Source: Chlamydiota bacterium (GTDB lineage: Bacteria; Auribacterota; UBA3054; B51-G9). From it: DNA of 5,213 bases. This document shows positions 4,687-5,213 of the stretch, one piece after another. The stretch spans positions 1-5,213 of the forward strand of contig QMOL01000226.1 of NCBI GenBank assembly GCA_003648225.1, read 5' to 3'. The stretch's first letter is position 1; every line of letters starts with the position of its first letter. Position numbers and translations under genes: made by a program. The notes under the pieces were generated by a model. The model had not been told where the DNA came from and did no database searches. It was given only the letters and a program-made list of their open reading frames with translations.

Positions 4687-5213
4687 ACTCCCTACTCTTC
4701 ACATCTTCCCAAACTCTATCTAATTCTTCCAAGGTATCTTCTTTCATGGATCGCTTTTCTTTTTTGTAATGTTCTTCCACCTTAGCAAAACGGCGGTAGA
4801 ATTTTTCGTTGCTGGCTTTGAGTGCTTCTCCGGGGTGGATATCATAAAAACGGGCAAGATTCACAAGGGCAAAAAGAATGTCTCCGAATTCTTCTTTGGT
4901 ATGGTCTTTATCCCCGGATGCTTGCGCTTCTTTGAATTCGCCGAATTCTTCATCGACTTTTTTCCAGACCTCATCCACATTATCCCAATCAAAACCCATA
5001 GCGGCGGCTTTTTGCTGCATACGATAACTTCGATGTAATTCCGGAAGCGTCTTGGGGATCCCATCCAATAATTTTCCCTCTTTCTTTTTCCCTTTCTCGT
5101 GTTCCCAAATTGCTTTGGCTTCCTTGGCGGTATATTTTTTGTCCGACTTAAAAACATGCGGATGGCGGTAAATCATTTTATCCCGAATCCCACTGCATAC
5201 ATCCTTAAAGGTA
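4685..5213 (-). CDS. mazG: MazG nucleoside triphosphate pyrophosphohydrolase, N-terminus beyond the window
   Basis: The frame is open to the right edge, so the Met at 5176 is internal: the 12 codons before it (TFKDVCSGIRDK) join to MIYRHPHVF, the conserved centre of MazG. About 175 residues are visible; full-length MazG is about 260, so roughly the first third is missing. Counted from that Met, the C-terminal NTP-PPase domain has E76-E77-x2-E80 and E96-x2-D99 (the EExxE...ExxD metal-binding motif), then ILFALVNLARFYDI and a KFYRRFAKVEE stretch, all typical. MazG hydrolyses (d)NTPs to NMP and pyrophosphate in the cytoplasm, using Mg2+; it cleans the nucleotide pool and, in E. coli, moderates the MazEF/ppGpp response. 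The stop TAA overlaps the ribosome binding site of the next gene. No toxin-antitoxin gene is visible here. Confidence 0.95.
   Translation of the reverse strand, partial: TFKDVCSGIRDKMIYRHPHVFKSDKKYTAKEAKAIWEHEKGKKKEGKLLDGIPKTLPELHRSYRMQQKAAAMGFDWDNVDEVWKKVDEEFGEFKEAQASGDKDHTKEEFGDILFALVNLARFYDIHPGEALKASNEKFYRRFAKVEEHYKKEKRSMKEDTLEELDRVWEDVKSRE

Noticed and set aside
4769..5157. Other frames over the mazG region on both strands
   Set aside because: They overlap the conserved MazG catalytic domain and show no domain of their own.

Overview
The window looks like part of the chromosome of an anaerobic, AT-rich bacterium. The reasons are the low GC of the intergenic DNA, clear AGGAG-type ribosome binding sites, standard use of TGA as stop and TGG as Trp, and a set of proteins typical of strict anaerobes (MinD-like ATPases with inserted ferredoxin domains, a NifX/orange-protein-like protein, DUF134 and DUF5320). 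I cannot fix the phylum from sequence alone. All genes lie on the minus strand, so the order of expression runs from high to low coordinates.

Positions 3438 to 1 hold one compact operon of seven genes: a DUF134 family helix-turn-helix regulator, a 50-residue DUF5320-like protein that is easy to miss, a 114-residue DUF5320 protein, a ferredoxin with an extra C-terminal Cys-rich module, two paralogous MinD-type ATPases with two-cluster ferredoxin inserts, and the start of a NifX/NifB-like (orange-protein/MTH1175 fold) protein cut by the left edge. Genes are abutting, overlapping (ATGA) or separated by at most about 60 bases. The set resembles the orange-protein (ORP) gene clusters of Desulfovibrio. 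Those also pair a NifX-fold protein with ferredoxin-containing MinD-like ATPases. A role in handling a metal or iron-sulfur cofactor is inferred, not shown.

Positions 3439 to 3645 are non-coding. Next to the DUF134 gene are three dyad-symmetric sequences and a TATAAT box (likely promoter/operator). Further away are a heptad tandem repeat, an AT-only hairpin with T-run, and a palindromic element that looks like a dispersed repeat.

Positions 3646 to 4674 look empty in a standard gene call, but they hold one long broken gene. Four open segments join into a 342-residue two-TM membrane protein with a large non-cytoplasmic domain if one in-frame TGA is read through and two 1-base frame changes, both at A6 runs, are corrected. 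It starts 10 bases after the gene upstream of it. That gene, at 4685 to the right edge, is mazG, a nucleoside triphosphate pyrophosphohydrolase truncated at its N-terminus by the window end.
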